Below, piece by piece: positions 45,903 through 58,334 of a stretch of 64,000 nt of DNA. Source of the stretch: Micropterus salmoides (taxonomy: Eukaryota; Chordata; Actinopteri; Centrarchiformes; Centrarchidae). The notes beneath the pieces are model-generated. The model saw nothing but the letters and a program-made list of their open reading frames with translations. It was not told where the DNA came from and did no database searches. The translations under genes were made by a program, and so were the position numbers. The stretch spans positions 21,929,000 through 21,992,999 of the forward strand of contig NW_024040040.1 in NCBI RefSeq assembly GCF_014851395.1. Direction: 5' to 3'. Position 1 is the first letter of the stretch; each line of letters starts with the position of its first letter.

Positions 45903-48900
45903 CTCTTTACAACTGTCTGCATAGCTTATTCATATTGTGTAATGAATGAAAATAAATAGGCCTACTAGGCTCCTCTCTACTTTGACATTTAAGATTAGCT
46001 TGTTTGATCCACCTTCATACACATGTGACATTACTGTACAACTTGAGAAAGGTGAGTTGTTTTCTGCTCCAGCCTGCCTAAAAGAAAAGCGTTTTTGGGA
46101 TTAAATGGACTTTATTAGCTGCTGCAGTGCAGGATGAACTCAGAAAAGACCCATTTCTCACCTTATTATTCTAAATCAAACGAAGAAGAAGAAATGCATA
46201 ATAAATCCTGGGACGAAATCTGTCCACAAATACTGTACAGCATGTAGTCTGATGAACAGGACTTGTGTTAGAGCTGACTTGGGCAGTGAAATGTTTAATT
46301 TTTTTAATTCATGTGGTCATAGTTGTCCACAACTCAAATCAGAATATAAGAAGAAATGTTTTATACCACCTCAAGAAGGCTTCCTATCAGAAAGGTAGGA
46401 AGGTATTTCAAATGTACAACTGCAGTACTTAAATCTAAGTAAAGTAATGTCCCTGACATTTTTGTGTTACTTTACTTTTAATAGACGCATGTAACAGGTT
46501 TTATATTTCCTGTGAGTATAATCCAATCAATCTTATTTTCATACTGTATATCCGTTGTGTAATTTGATAAATTGTGTTGTATGTCGTGCTCGCATCGTGT
46601 ACTACTGAGACTTCATTGTCCTCTTCAGAGAAGATTCTGACTGCAACGTGCATCTTTGTAAAGAGAGAAACGGACAGAAAAAGTCTCTAACTCTGCCTGT
46701 CAGCTCGCTCTGCTCCGTTAAAACTGAATTTACCATACAGAATTGAATACGAGTGCACTCCAGATTTAGCTGCAGCCAGCTGACCGTGTGCTTCTCCCTA
46801 TACCGCAGTTCTGTGTCCATGCATGCAGCAAACTGAAAGCACTGTCTGTCGGTGCGTCTACGTGAAAAGAGAAGGAAGACATGGCTGGTAGTATTGTCTT
46901 CAGAGTTGTTAAACACCTCAGCGCACTGAAGGAAGCCATCTGACTGTGTGAGGGGCAAGATTGTTGATGTCTGCAGGCAGAGTAGGCCTAGAGCTCTCCT
47001 GTCTGACTGGTCCACCAATAGCAGAGAAGATGACTTTATTTTTTTGTGTATTTAATTGGATGCTTATTTATTTATTGAGCATTTATTTATTTATGTATTT
47101 ATTTCTGACTGTGTCAGGATCGGTCCTCCATAGCGGGGTGGGAGAGTTATCAAGCACGTAAAGTTTGTTTCAGATGTGAGCATGTACACTGAAGTTACAA
47201 CAACTTCCTGTGTCATGGCAAAGACTTGATCTTTGACGCCACGCCACGGACACCCCCATTGACGAAAACTCACAGATAGCACAACTTTTCATCTTCAATG
47301 CCTTTAGAAGGCACAGCAGAAATTCGAAGTCGGTCGGACTAAATCCCTAGGAGGAGTTCGTGAAAGTACGAAGTGTGTAAATCATCCAAAATTTGATGTA
47401 AAATTCAAAATGGCCTACTTCCTGTTGATTTTAGGGCATCGCTCCAAGAGGCTTTTTTGTGCGTCTGGACAAGATACACGTACCACAGAAAATTCGTGCA
47501 CGTAGGTGAAACGTGCGGCGGGGGCTGCTTCGTTTAAAAGTCACTTCCTGTTGCCAGCAGGTGGCGCTATGACTGTGGGTGAATGTCAGCATGTACATGT
47601 GTTCAGGGCGGGACTCTCATCCTACATGTACAGTTTGGTGCAGATGTGAGCATGTACACTGAAGTTACGACAACTTCCGTGTCATGGCGAAGAGCTGATC
47701 TTTGACGCCACGCCACGGACACGCCCATTGACGAAAACTCGCAAATAGCACAACTTTTCATCTTCAATGCCTTTAGAAGGCACAGCAGAAATTTGAGGTC
47801 GGTCGGACTAAATCCCTAGGAGGAGTTCGTTAAAGTATGAAGTGTGTAAATCATCCAAAATTTGACGTAAAATTCAAAATGGCCGACTTCCTGTTGGGTT
47901 TAGGCTATGGCTCCAAGAGACTTTTTTGTGCGTCTGGACAAGATACACGTACCACAGAAATTCGTGCACGTAGGTGAAACGTGCGGCGGGGGCTGCTTCG
48001 TTTAAAAGTCACTTCCTGTTGCCAGCAGGTGGCGCTATGACTGTGGGTGAATGTCAGCATGTACATGTGTTCAAGGCGGGACTCTCATCCTACATGTACA
48101 GTTTGGTGCAGATGTGAGCATGTACACTGAAGATACGACAACTTCCGTGTCATGGCGAAGAGTTGATCTTTGACGCCACGCCACGGACACGCCCATTGAC
48201 GAAAACTCACAAATAGCACAACTTTTCATCTTCAATGCCTTTAGAAGGCACAGCAGAAATTTGAAGTCGGTCGAACTAAATCCCTAGGAGGAGTTCGTTA
48301 AAGTACGAAGTGTGTAAATCATCCAAAATTTGATGTAAAATTCAAAATGGCCGACTTCCTGTTGGGTTTAGGCTATGGCTCCAAGAGACTTTTTTGTGCG
48401 TCTTGACAAGATACACGTACCACAGAAAATTCGTGCACGTAAGTGAAACGTGCGGCGGGGGCTGCTTCGTTAAAGGTCACTTTCTGTTGCCAGCAGGTGG
48501 CGCTATGACTGTGGGTGAATGTCGGCATGTACATGTGTTCAGGGCGGGACTCTCATCCTAGATGTACAGTTTGGTCCAGATGTGAGCATGTACACTGAAG
48601 TTACAACAACTTCCTGTTTCATAGCGAATCATTGACGCCACGGACACGCCCATTGACGAAAACTCGCAAATAGCACAACTTTTCATCATCAATGCCTTTA
48701 GAAGGCACAGCAGAAATTTGACGTCGATCCGACTAAATCCCTAGGAGGAGTTCGTTAAAGTACGAAGTGTGTAAATCATCCAAAAATGGCCGTAAAATTC
48801 AAAATGGCCGACTTCCTGTTGACTTTAGGCTATGGGTTCTTGAGGCTTTTTTGTGCGTCTTGATATGATACATGTCCCCAGAAAATTTCGCACATGTAGG

Positions 48901-49164
48901 TTGAACGTGAACGAGGGGCTAATCTTTTCCAATTTTCTAGGTGGCACTAGCGAGTCATTTTGCCACGCCCATTTGCGAAACTTGTAGAATACGAAATTTT
49001 TCACCGGTTCTGACATGTTTGCAAATTTTGGTGAATTTTCGAGTATGTTTAGGCCATGTCATTTGGGCCTACTTTGCAGAAAAAAAATATATATAACATA
49101 TATATATATATATATAATCTGAGCAAATTCAATAGGGACCTCGCACGGTCGTGCTCGGGCCCTA
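45903..49164 (+). mobile_element. Composite tandem-unit element, copy C (5' truncated)
   Basis: Lacks the leader and starts inside the inner insert (TTTACAACTGTCTGC, equivalent to about 49664 in copy D). The insert runs to about 47130, then three standard units (about 47140-48620), the diverged last unit (to about 49080), a TA simple tract and one 3' end finishing GGGCCCTAA at 49164. Copy D begins immediately, so the two are in tandem. Confidence 0.8.
47554..48505 (+). promoter_or_regulatory. Three candidate CTCF sites in copy C
   Basis: CCAGCAGGTGGCGCTA at 47554-47569, 48022-48037 and 48490-48505, each 468 bp apart. Confidence 0.6.
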
Positions 49165-52100
49165 ATTAAAGCTGCAAGCAGCGTTGGGCGGGCCCTCGCA
49201 CTTGTAGCGCGTCCGCGCGTGACTCGGCCGAGTTGCATATTCTGGAGCTCTGCCGGTGCGGCTGTGAATTTGTTACGCGGTTATGTCGCCGCATGAAGGT
49301 GTTATATGTTACTTCCTGTGTCCCCTATGTGGAGCTACATAGCACTTGCCGCTATGAATATAAATCGGTATTGGTGTGTAGATGTCTGCGGGGTGGGAGA
49401 GTTATCAAGCACGTAAAGTTTGTTTCAGATGTGAGCATGTACACTGAACAATAATGTACCCAAACTATAAAATGAATTCCTTTTATATTTCCCTGCCTTG
49501 TTGTTTATGTGTACATACAGAGGAAGAATGTGAGAACAGCACACATTTCATCGTTACTGTGTGTTAGAGCATGGGAGAACAGTGGATACTTTTAATACAG
49601 CCCATACCCCTAATACTGTGTAACTATAACAAGCAGAGAACAGATAAAAAAGATGTTCTTTCTTTACAACTGTCTGCATAGCTTATTCATATTGTGTAAT
49701 GAATGAAAATAAATAGGTCTACTAGGCTCCTCTCTACTTTGACATTTAAGATTAGCTTGTTTGATCCACCTTCATACACATGTGACATTACTGTACAACT
49801 TGAGAAAGGTGAGTTGTTTTCTGCTCCAGCCTGCCTAAAAGAAAAGCGTTTTTGGGATTAAATGGACTTTATTAGCTGCTGCAGTGCAGGATGAACTCAG
49901 AATAGACCCATTTCTCACCTTATTATTCTAAATCATGCAACGAAGAAGAAGAAATGCATAATAAATCCTGGGACAAAATCTGTCCACAAATACTCTACAG
50001 CATGTAGTCTGATGAACAAGACTTGTGTTATAGCTGACTTGGGCAGTGAAATGTTTAATTTTTTTAATTCATGTGGTCATAGTTGTCCATAACTCAAATC
50101 AGAATATAAGAAGAAATGTTTTATACCACCTCAAGAAGGCTTCCTATCAGAAAGGTAGGAAGGTATTTCAAATGTACAACTGCAGTACTTAAATCTAAGT
50201 AAAGTAATTTCCCTGACATTTTTGTGTTACTTTATTTTTAATAGACACATGTAACAGGTTTTATACTTCCTGTGAGTATAATCCAATCAATCTTATTTTC
50301 ATACTGTATATCCGTTGTGTAATTTGATAAATTGTGTTGTATGTCGTGCTCGCATCTCAGAGAAGACTATGACTGCAACGTGCGTCTTTGTAAAGAGAGA
50401 AACGGACAGAAAAAGTCTCTAACTCTACCTGTCAGCTCGCTCTGCTCCGTTAAAACTGAATTTACCATACAGAATTGAATACGAGTGCACTCCAGATTTA
50501 GCTGCAGCCAGCTGACCGTGTGCTTCTCCCTATACCGCAGTTCTGTGTCCATGCATGCAGCAAACTGAAAGCACTGTCTGTCGGAGCGTCTACGTGAAAA
50601 GAGAAGGAAGACATGGCTGGTAGTGTCTTCAGAGTTGTTAAACACCTCAGCGCACTGAAGGAAGCCATCTGACTGTGTGAGGGGCAAGATCGTTGATGTC
50701 TGCAGGCAGAGTAGGAGCTCTCCTGTCTGACTGGTCCACCAATAGCACAGAAGATGACCCCTTGAGACACAGCCCCTCCTCATTTGCATAATGAGGCAGA
50801 AATGCATACAAAAATTTAAAAAGACAGGCAGAAATAAGTACCATGGTTGAAAATAAATAAGGTAAATAAATACAAAGGAAGAATAAAACAGACAAAATAT
50901 TAAAACACACACATAAATAAATACATTTAAAAAATTAGTAATAAATAAAGTTGAATAAACAAATAAGGTAATTATAACAAAGGTTAATAAATACAGGTAT
51001 TATTATTATAATAATAATACTATTAAAGGCACTATTAAAGGCGTATTAAAGGCACTAATTAAAATATATACATTGATGTCTCCTTGTATAATTTAATTAC
51101 TACCTACATTTATTATTTACTTTATTTTTTTGTGTATTTAATTGGATGCTTATTTATTTATTGAGCATTTATTTATTTCTGTATTTATTTCTGACTGTGT
51201 CAGGATCGGTCCTCCATAGTGGGGTGGGAGAGTTATCAAGCACGTAAAGTTTGGTTCAGATGTGAGCATGTACACTGAAGTTACAACAACTTCCTGTGTC
51301 ATGGCGAAGACTTGATCTTTGACGCCACGCCACGGACACACCCATTGACGAAAACTCGCAAATAGCACAACTTTTCATCTTCAATGCCTTTAGAAGGCAC
51401 AGCACAAATTTGAAGTCGGTCGGACTAAATCCCTAGGAGGAGTTCGTTAAAGTATGAAGTGTGTAAATCATCCAAAATTTGACGTAAAATTCAAAATGGC
51501 CGACTTCCTGTTGATTTCAGGGCATCGCTCCAAGAGGCTTTTTTATGCGTCTGGATAAGGTACACGTACCACAGAAAATTCGTGCACGTAGGTGAGACGT
51601 GCGGCGGGGGCTGCTTCGTTAAAAGTAACTTCCTTCTGCCAGCAGGTGGCGCTATGACTGTGGGTGAATGTCAGCATGTACATGTGTTCAAGGCGGGACT
51701 CTCATCCTACATGTACAGTTTGGTGCAGATGTGAGCATGTACACTGAAGTTACGACAACTTCCTGTGTCATGGCGAAGACTTGATCTTTGACGCCACGCC
51801 TCGGTCACGCCCATTGACGAAAACTCGCAAATAGCACAACTTTTCATCTTCAATGCCTTTAGAAGGCACAGCAGAAATTTGAGGTCGGTCGGACTAAATC
51901 CCTAGGAGGAGTTCGTTAAAGTACGAAGTGTGTAAATCATCATAAATTTGACGTAAAATTCAAAATGGCCGACTTCCTATTGGGTTTAGGCTATGGCTCC
52001 AAGAGACTTTTTTGTGCATCTGGACACGATACACGTACCACAGAAAATTCGTGCACGTAGGTGAAACGTGCAACGGGGGCTGCTTCGTTAAAGGTCACTT

Positions 52101-52786
52101 TCTGTTGCCAGCAGGTGGCGCTATGACTGTGGGTGAATGTCGGCATGTACATGTGTTCAGGGCGGGACTCTCATCCTACATGTACAGTTTGGTCCAGATG
52201 TGAGCATGTACACTGAAGTTACAACAACTTCCTGTTTCATAGCGAATCATCAACGCCACGGACACGCCCATTGACGAAAACTCGCAAATAGCACAACTTT
52301 TCATCGTCAATGCCTTTAGAAGGCACAGCAGAAATTTGACGTCGATCCGACTAAATCCCTAGGAGGAGTTCGTTAAAGTACGAAGTGTGTAAATCATCCA
52401 AAAATGGCCATAAAATTCAAAATGGCCGACTTCCTGTTGACTTTAGGCTATGGGTTCTTGAGGCTTTTTTGTGCGTCTTGACATGATACATGTCCCCAGA
52501 AAATTTCGCACATGTAGGTTGAACGTGAACGAGGGGCTAATTTTTTCCAATTTTCTAGGTGGCGCTAGCGAGTCATTTTGCAACGCCCATGTGCGAAACT
52601 TGTAGAATACGAAATTTTTCACCGGTTCTGACATGTTTGCAAATTTTGGTGAGTTTTCGAGTATGTTTAGGCCATGTCAGTTGAGCCTACTTTGCAGAAA
52701 AAAAAATAAATAAATAAATAAAAAAAAAATAATAATAATCCGAGCAAATTCAATAGGGACCTCACACGGTCGTGCTCGGGCCCTAA
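49160..52786 (+). mobile_element. Composite tandem-unit element, copy D
   Basis: Leader from TAATTAAAGCTGCAAGCAGC at 49163. Inner insert from about 49448 to 51215 is the longest in the window; it includes an extra AT-rich block at 50770-51190 that copy C mostly lacks. Two standard units (about 51220-52230), the diverged last unit (to about 52700) and the first of seven 3' ends follow. A segment of about 56 bp ending GAGCATGTACACTGAA occurs both before and after the inner insert (about 49395-49447 and 51222-51279). Confidence 0.8.
51639..52123 (+). promoter_or_regulatory. Two candidate CTCF sites in copy D
   Basis: CCAGCAGGTGGCGCTA at 51639-51654 and 52108-52123. Confidence 0.6.
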
Positions 52787-53138
52787 TAATAATAATCCGA
52801 GCAAATTCAATAGGGACCTCACACAGTCGTGCTCGGGCCCTAAATATATATAATCCGAGCAAATTCAATAGGGACCTCGCACAGTCGTGCTCGGGCCCTA
52901 AAAAAATATATAATCTTAGCAAATTCAATTGGGACCTCACACGGTCGTGCTCGGGCCCTAAAAATATATATATAATCTTAGCAAATTCAGTAGGGACCTC
53001 ACATGGTGGTGCTCGGGCCCTAAATATATAATCTTTACAAATTCAATAGGGACCTCGCACAGTCGTGCTCGGGCCCTAAATATATAATCTTTACAAATTC
53101 AATAGGGTCATCGCACGGTCGTGCTCGGGCCCTAAATA
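52737..53138 (+). repeat. Array of seven composite-element 3' ends
   Basis: Seven consecutive copies of a block of about 50 bp: CAAATTCAATAGGGACCTC, then GCACGGTCGTGC-type palindrome, then TCGGGCCCTAA. They end near 52786, 52843, 52901, 52961, 53023, 53081 and 53138. Each is separated by a short variable A/T tract. Copy A has two such ends; B and C have one. Confidence 0.9.
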
Positions 53139-53139
53139 T

Positions 53140-53845
53140 CTCCCTCCCAAAACATGTATTTTTTTACATTTATGTTGTGTAAAACCATATCCACAAAAAT
53201 ACAGTGCAATTTGCAAATATGTACAATTTACTATACTACTACAAATTACTAATTTTCTGGGGACATGTATCATGTCAAGACGCACAAAAAAGCCTCAAGA
53301 ACCCATAGCCTAAAGTCAACAGGAAGTCGGCCATTTTGAATTTTATGGCCATTTTTGGATGATTTACACACTTCGTACTTTAACGAACTCCTCCTAGGGA
53401 TTTAGTCGGATCGACGTCAAATTTCTGCTGTGCCTTCTAAAGGCATTGACGATGACGATTTACCACTTTAATGGATATTCTTTCAACTCATGAGAGGCAA
53501 TGTCGCTACCGCCACCTGATGGTGTAGCTAATAAACTGCTCTCACATTTACAGATCTCTGTTTACAGATCTCTGTGGTACAGAGTGGACAAAATTCCACA
53601 AATGCGTAAAAAGAAAGTCACAAATGTAACGTGACCTGCAAATTGACAGGAAATGATCCGCAAATGTGCAAAAACTGTTTTGTGTGTAAAAATATATCCA
53701 CACAATGCGTAAATAACACTTTGTGTGTGAAATTAAAATATGTGTGTACAGAGTAAATTGTACATATTTGCAAATTGCACTGTATTTTTGTGGATATGGT
53801 GTTACACGACACAAATGTAAAAATACATGTTTTGGGTAGTGAGAT
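53140..53845. repeat. Inverted repeat pair around a composite fragment
   Basis: Left arm 53148-53235 (AAAACATGTATTTTTTTACA through TGCAATTTGCAAATATGTAC) matches in reverse the right arm 53738-53832. Between them lies a reversed piece of the composite element (53255-53453). Confidence 0.75.
53255..53453 (-). mobile_element. Composite element fragment (diverged last unit)
   Basis: Reads in reverse: GGGGACATGTATCATGTCAA, AGCCTCAAGAACCC, GGCCATTTTGAATTTTATGG and CCTCCTAGGGATTTAGTCGG, the layout of the diverged last unit. Both ends are abrupt. Confidence 0.85.
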
Positions 53846-54075
53846 ATTTGTGTATATATATATATATATATTTTTTTTTTACAGATCTCCGCAGTACACA
53901 TTGGACAAAATTCCACAAATGTGTAAAAAGGAAGTTACAAATATAACATGACCCACAAATTGACAGAAAGCAATCTGCAAATGTGCAAAAACTGTTTTGT
54001 GTGTAGAAGTCACTCATTTTTACACATCACAAATGTAAAAATATACATTTGTAGATAGTGAAATATTTGCGCATC
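53560..54075. repeat. Imperfect direct repeat, two units
   Basis: 53564-53700 (ACAGATCTCTGTGGTACAGA..., ending GCAAAAACTGTTTTGTGTGT) recurs at 53880-54005 with about 85-90 percent identity by eye. A (TA)n then T10 tract (53852-53881) separates the two. Confidence 0.75.
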
Positions 54076-54269
54076 ATAGTACACATTTGTGGATTGTTTT
54101 CTGAGGGTTACAAATATTAAAGTCCAATAAAATCTTCCATACACTGGTACCTGCGTGGACTAATCTGCCCATGTTTACAACCTAATCCTAATAAAAAACA
54201 TCTTTTACAAATACAAAAAATATATTCACAATCACTGAAATCAATACACTTTAAATGACTCTAAGCGGA

Positions 54270-54785
54270 CAGTTACAAGCACTTTAAGATAAGATTGTGC
54301 CTGACCATTAAGAGAGCTTTGTAGGTGAGCACAAGGATTATATATTCTCTTCTGGATTTTACGCAAAAACAGGAGAAATATGATTTATTTTCCTGGTTCT
54401 TGTCAGTACACAAGCTGCAAGCATTCTGGATCAGCTGTAGATGCTTAATGGACTTATTCCAGCAGCCTGATAATAAAGAATTGCAGTAATCCAGCCTAGA
54501 AATAACAAATGTGTGGACTTGTTTTTCTGCATCATCTTGAGACAGGATATTCCTGATTTTTGCAATGTTACTTAAGTGAAAAAAGGCACCTAAAACATAT
54601 GAGGCCAGTGGGCTCACATTTATCAGAATACTTCCTAAGAATTGCAGATTCTTTGCAGAATTGCAATGGCCCACATCAGAGGAGGACTGAGACTTGTTAA
54701 TACAACTTACAGCATTAACTTTCTCCAGGAAAACAGCGGGTAGAGGGACCAAGAAATCAAAAGGATTGGCAAGCACGGGACCCAT
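54270..54785 (-). pseudogene. L2-like LINE reverse-transcriptase C-terminal fragment
   Basis: The - strand reads FFHLSNIAKIRNILSQDDAE, HTFVISRLDYCNSLLSGC and IKHLQLIQNAC, then SYFSCFCVKSRREY and LTYKALL. This is the region after the catalytic core in L2-type LINEs. A deletion joins NAC to the later part and the frame ends soon after. Not functional. Confidence 0.75.
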
Positions 54786-54789
54786 ATGT

Positions 54790-57700
54790 CATCATTTATC
54801 AGAATAACATAATTTCATGTATAATCAAAATGTAATTTACACTATTTACAATAGATTATCAGTGTTTTTTCTTGCAAGATTTGCTTGCGGCGCACAGAGA
54901 AATAGATGCAAAACAGATGCAGAAACTATCTCTGCAATATCTGTGACAAGAAGTACAGGGGAATGGGAATGATCTAAACGTCTGTTGTCTATGGAAACTA
55001 CTTTAACAGGCATAGAGAATGTGTGTATATAGTATAGAATACTGTGGCATGGGTAGAAAGGGATTATGATGTCATCCATGTGTCCTGGGTGATAACCACA
55101 ATTGGCTCTGTGCTGTTTTTGGTAGAATGTCTCAAAAAAGTGTATTCATTTCATTCTTAACCATTTAGGCTCTCGGTGTATTCTGGATATTTTCTTTTAC
55201 TGAAAGCATGCAGCAGGCTGCTCGGACTCTTTGACTCCAGCATAAGAGACATTTTCAAGGACGTTTTCCTTGGAAATTCAGAGATGAGAGAAGCAGTAGC
55301 CAGAATTTAAGAAACAGTTTTCTTCTCAGAAATATTTTTTAGGGTTTGTTTACTGCAGTCTTGAAAAATGTCTTCTCTTCTCATTGCCAGCTCCATAACA
55401 TTGTTAGCAAAGCATAAATGATGAGATATTTTTGCCTCAGTGTTTGCCAGTTGTCAGCAGGTGTCATTGATTGTAGCAATGGAAACTATGCTGCTAGCTC
55501 TGAGATGAACCTGAGGGTAGGATGGCAATCATTTTAGGTCTTAGTTCACCCAATTTACAAGAAAACATAATTTCTCTTGATAACCTGGAGGGTGATTTAA
55601 TTCTACAATTAAAACTTGAGGCTTGCATCACTCTATATTGCTTTATTATCAACAAATAAAAAAACTAAATTCAACAATTGTCCATCTCTCAATACTTTCT
55701 GACTTCCCTACACTGTCTATGGCTCCCATTGCAGCTCACAAATATAGTTTCAGTGCTGTTTTTATTGGGGACTATTTTCACCCATTTTCTGTCACTTATT
55801 CCAGCTCCTCCTGGGCAGGGGCAGCTTGCCATTAGAGGGCGAAAGGGCACCACCCTCCTACAAAAAAGTATTATTGTGATAATTAGTATAATTTTTGAAT
55901 AATTCCTTAAATAATAAAAATTTTCGAGATAGTTTAGTCCAATCAGCCACAGTGTCAAGTCGTGTTTCGTGGAGTACCACCCCTTTCGGGCAATTTCAGT
56001 CTGGGTAAATATACTGATGAGATACCTAAGTACATGTTTGCTTGATTTTTGGTAGCAGCCCCTCCTAGAGGAAGATGCAGCAGCCTCCACTGCTCCTGAG
56101 GGATCCTGAGGTGTTCCCAAGCCGGATGTGAAATATAATCTCTCCAGCAATTTCTGGGTCTACCTCAGGGACTCCTACCAATGTGCCCAGAAAACCTCAT
56201 TTCTCTTGTATCTATAGAGCTCACAGTTTGATGAAGCCAATACATCATCAGCAATGAGCTGAGAAGCAATTCTGAGGTCCCCAAACCAGACTCTCTCCTC
56301 CCCTATCAAACAGAGTTTCCAAAGCGTTTTTAAAAAGATAACATTTAGAGCCATTGAAAGGGGTATATTCAACAGGGCCTCATTCCTCTAGGGGCCTTGT
56401 AATATTTATAATATTTGTAATATATGTAATAGCCTCTGTACAGCCTGTCTAAGCTGATATGTTTCCAGGCAGACAGGCCTACATGATCCTTGCAGCTGTA
56501 GCCAGTAACAACTTGAATCCTTTTGGTTCTGTTTCACTAATAAATGCTGGAAAACTGTTCAGATTTAAAAAAAAACTTGCTTGCAAAGATTGGCATGTAC
56601 TTTGACTCTATTAGCAGAATTCCACTAATTTAGTCATGCAGCCTTTTCATTTATATTTAATATCAGAAAAGAGTCGTCCCTGGTCAGCATGACATTTAAT
56701 CATTGATTTGGCCTGACAGTTTTATTTGAGTGAGAGGGTAATTAATCAACATTCTTGGATTGGAGAAGTCAGGCGTGAGATTTTCTAAATGTCTCAAGAC
56801 CTGGTGGCAATTAAATGAGATGGGAGCTCTAATGGGAAATTGAATCAACAGGTGGCATGCCACATAGTTTTGACACAAATGTTTATGAGACGCCTCCAAG
56901 CCCAGAGAGCTGATTTCTGATTCAGAGGGATTTCCAAAAATTCCCTTGTGCAAAGACGCCTGCAAATTGACTGTCAACAAATTATTGCAACCAATCTCAA
57001 GACCTCAGCAGTTCTCCACTAGTTTTTGAATACATTTTTCCAAAACCCACAAAAATGTAAATTTTTTAGTGTCAAGCAAGCGCAACAACATAGAGACATA
57101 GCAAGCCAGCTAATACTAGTCCAACAGAAAGAAGGCCAGCTCGGCATCTGTCCTGCATCCTTTCATCTCTTTCAGCTCACGGCAACAAAAGCCTGTCTGA
57201 TATTTATTCTTTTCTGGTCTCTTGCTCTTCACCCTCTCTTTTTCTCTTCCTTGCTTCCCCTGACAACATCTTCTTCGGCATTACACCATTCTCGTGATGG
57301 ATTTCCTGACCAGGATTCCAGTGAAAGGTGCTATGGGCCCGGAGTGGCAATGACAGAGATAAAATAACAAATAACTACATAATATTGCTTTAAGTCATTT
57401 ATACCTACGATCAAATGGTAGCTCCATTTTTAAATAAAAGGTGATAGTTTTATACATTTAAATCTGAACCAAAATGTAAGTCTGCTTGTGGCTCTGGTAG
57501 AAAAGTCAAGGAATCACCACAGTCTGTAGCATTCATCCTCAGGGGACAATAAATGTCTTGGTAATCCATCCAGTATTTGTCAAGATATTTCTGTTTGTTT
57601 CAAAGTGGTGGACGGACTGAATGAGCAACATTTTGCATAGCAAAAAACATTTACGGTATTGTTGGTTGGACTGAACCGTTGGTCCACATGTAATCACTGC

Positions 57701-58334
57701 TGATGTGAGAAGTAACATTGTCTATGGCTAAATCTGGTGTGCAATGGCCAGAATTTGAGTTGAAAATATTATCATCACAATGTGAAGAAGTGACCACGTC
57801 ATGTCAAAGACATCTATGTATTTTGTTGCAGAGATATCCACTGAAGTTAGCATGCTAAACAGCTTGCGTCCAGTGTTGTTATCGCACCCGTGCATCAAAA
57901 TGAGATAGTGAGTCTCCTGACCTCTGGTTCCTCTGCAACGCTACTTTTTTGTCCTGCCACCACTTCAACTTCCCTGTCTCTGGCTGTGCAGACTGGGTGG
58001 GAAATCGTTGTTGTCTGGGAGACACAGGTGGCGGAAGCGCCGCAAAGTGCCACAAAGTGCCACAAAGTGCATGAATTATGAAAATGTGCCCATCCACCAT
58101 AGCTATTAGAAATAGTATCATTGCTGTTTGTTATTGTGGTTTTTTAAATTACGTACTTATTCCACATATTTGACAGAGAGGAGGAGAGAAGTACTGCTCG
58201 TATTTGTTTGACGCATGTGGCCATGAGTTACACACTGTACTTTTAAACTACTTTGGCACATAGGCTATAGGGATAGATGGGTTAACAAAGTTAGTGATAG
58301 TGGACCAACTCTGCTTTTTTTGTTGCTCTTTCAG
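54790..58334. other. Sequence upstream of the neuroligin exon, no gene recognised
   Basis: No credible coding exon. The stretch 56690-56960 is evenly composed, has several TAATTA/ATTAAT motifs and few signs of repeats, and could be a conserved non-coding element. A short triple repeat (GCCACAAAGT) lies at about 58037-58066. Repeat families are sparse compared with the left half of the window. Confidence 0.4.

Noticed and set aside
52737..53138. Firm assignment of the composite element to Helitrons
   Set aside because: The 3' palindrome and CTAA fit, but there is no TC start, no constant T after the end, and possible 5-6 bp target duplications. Kept as a question only.
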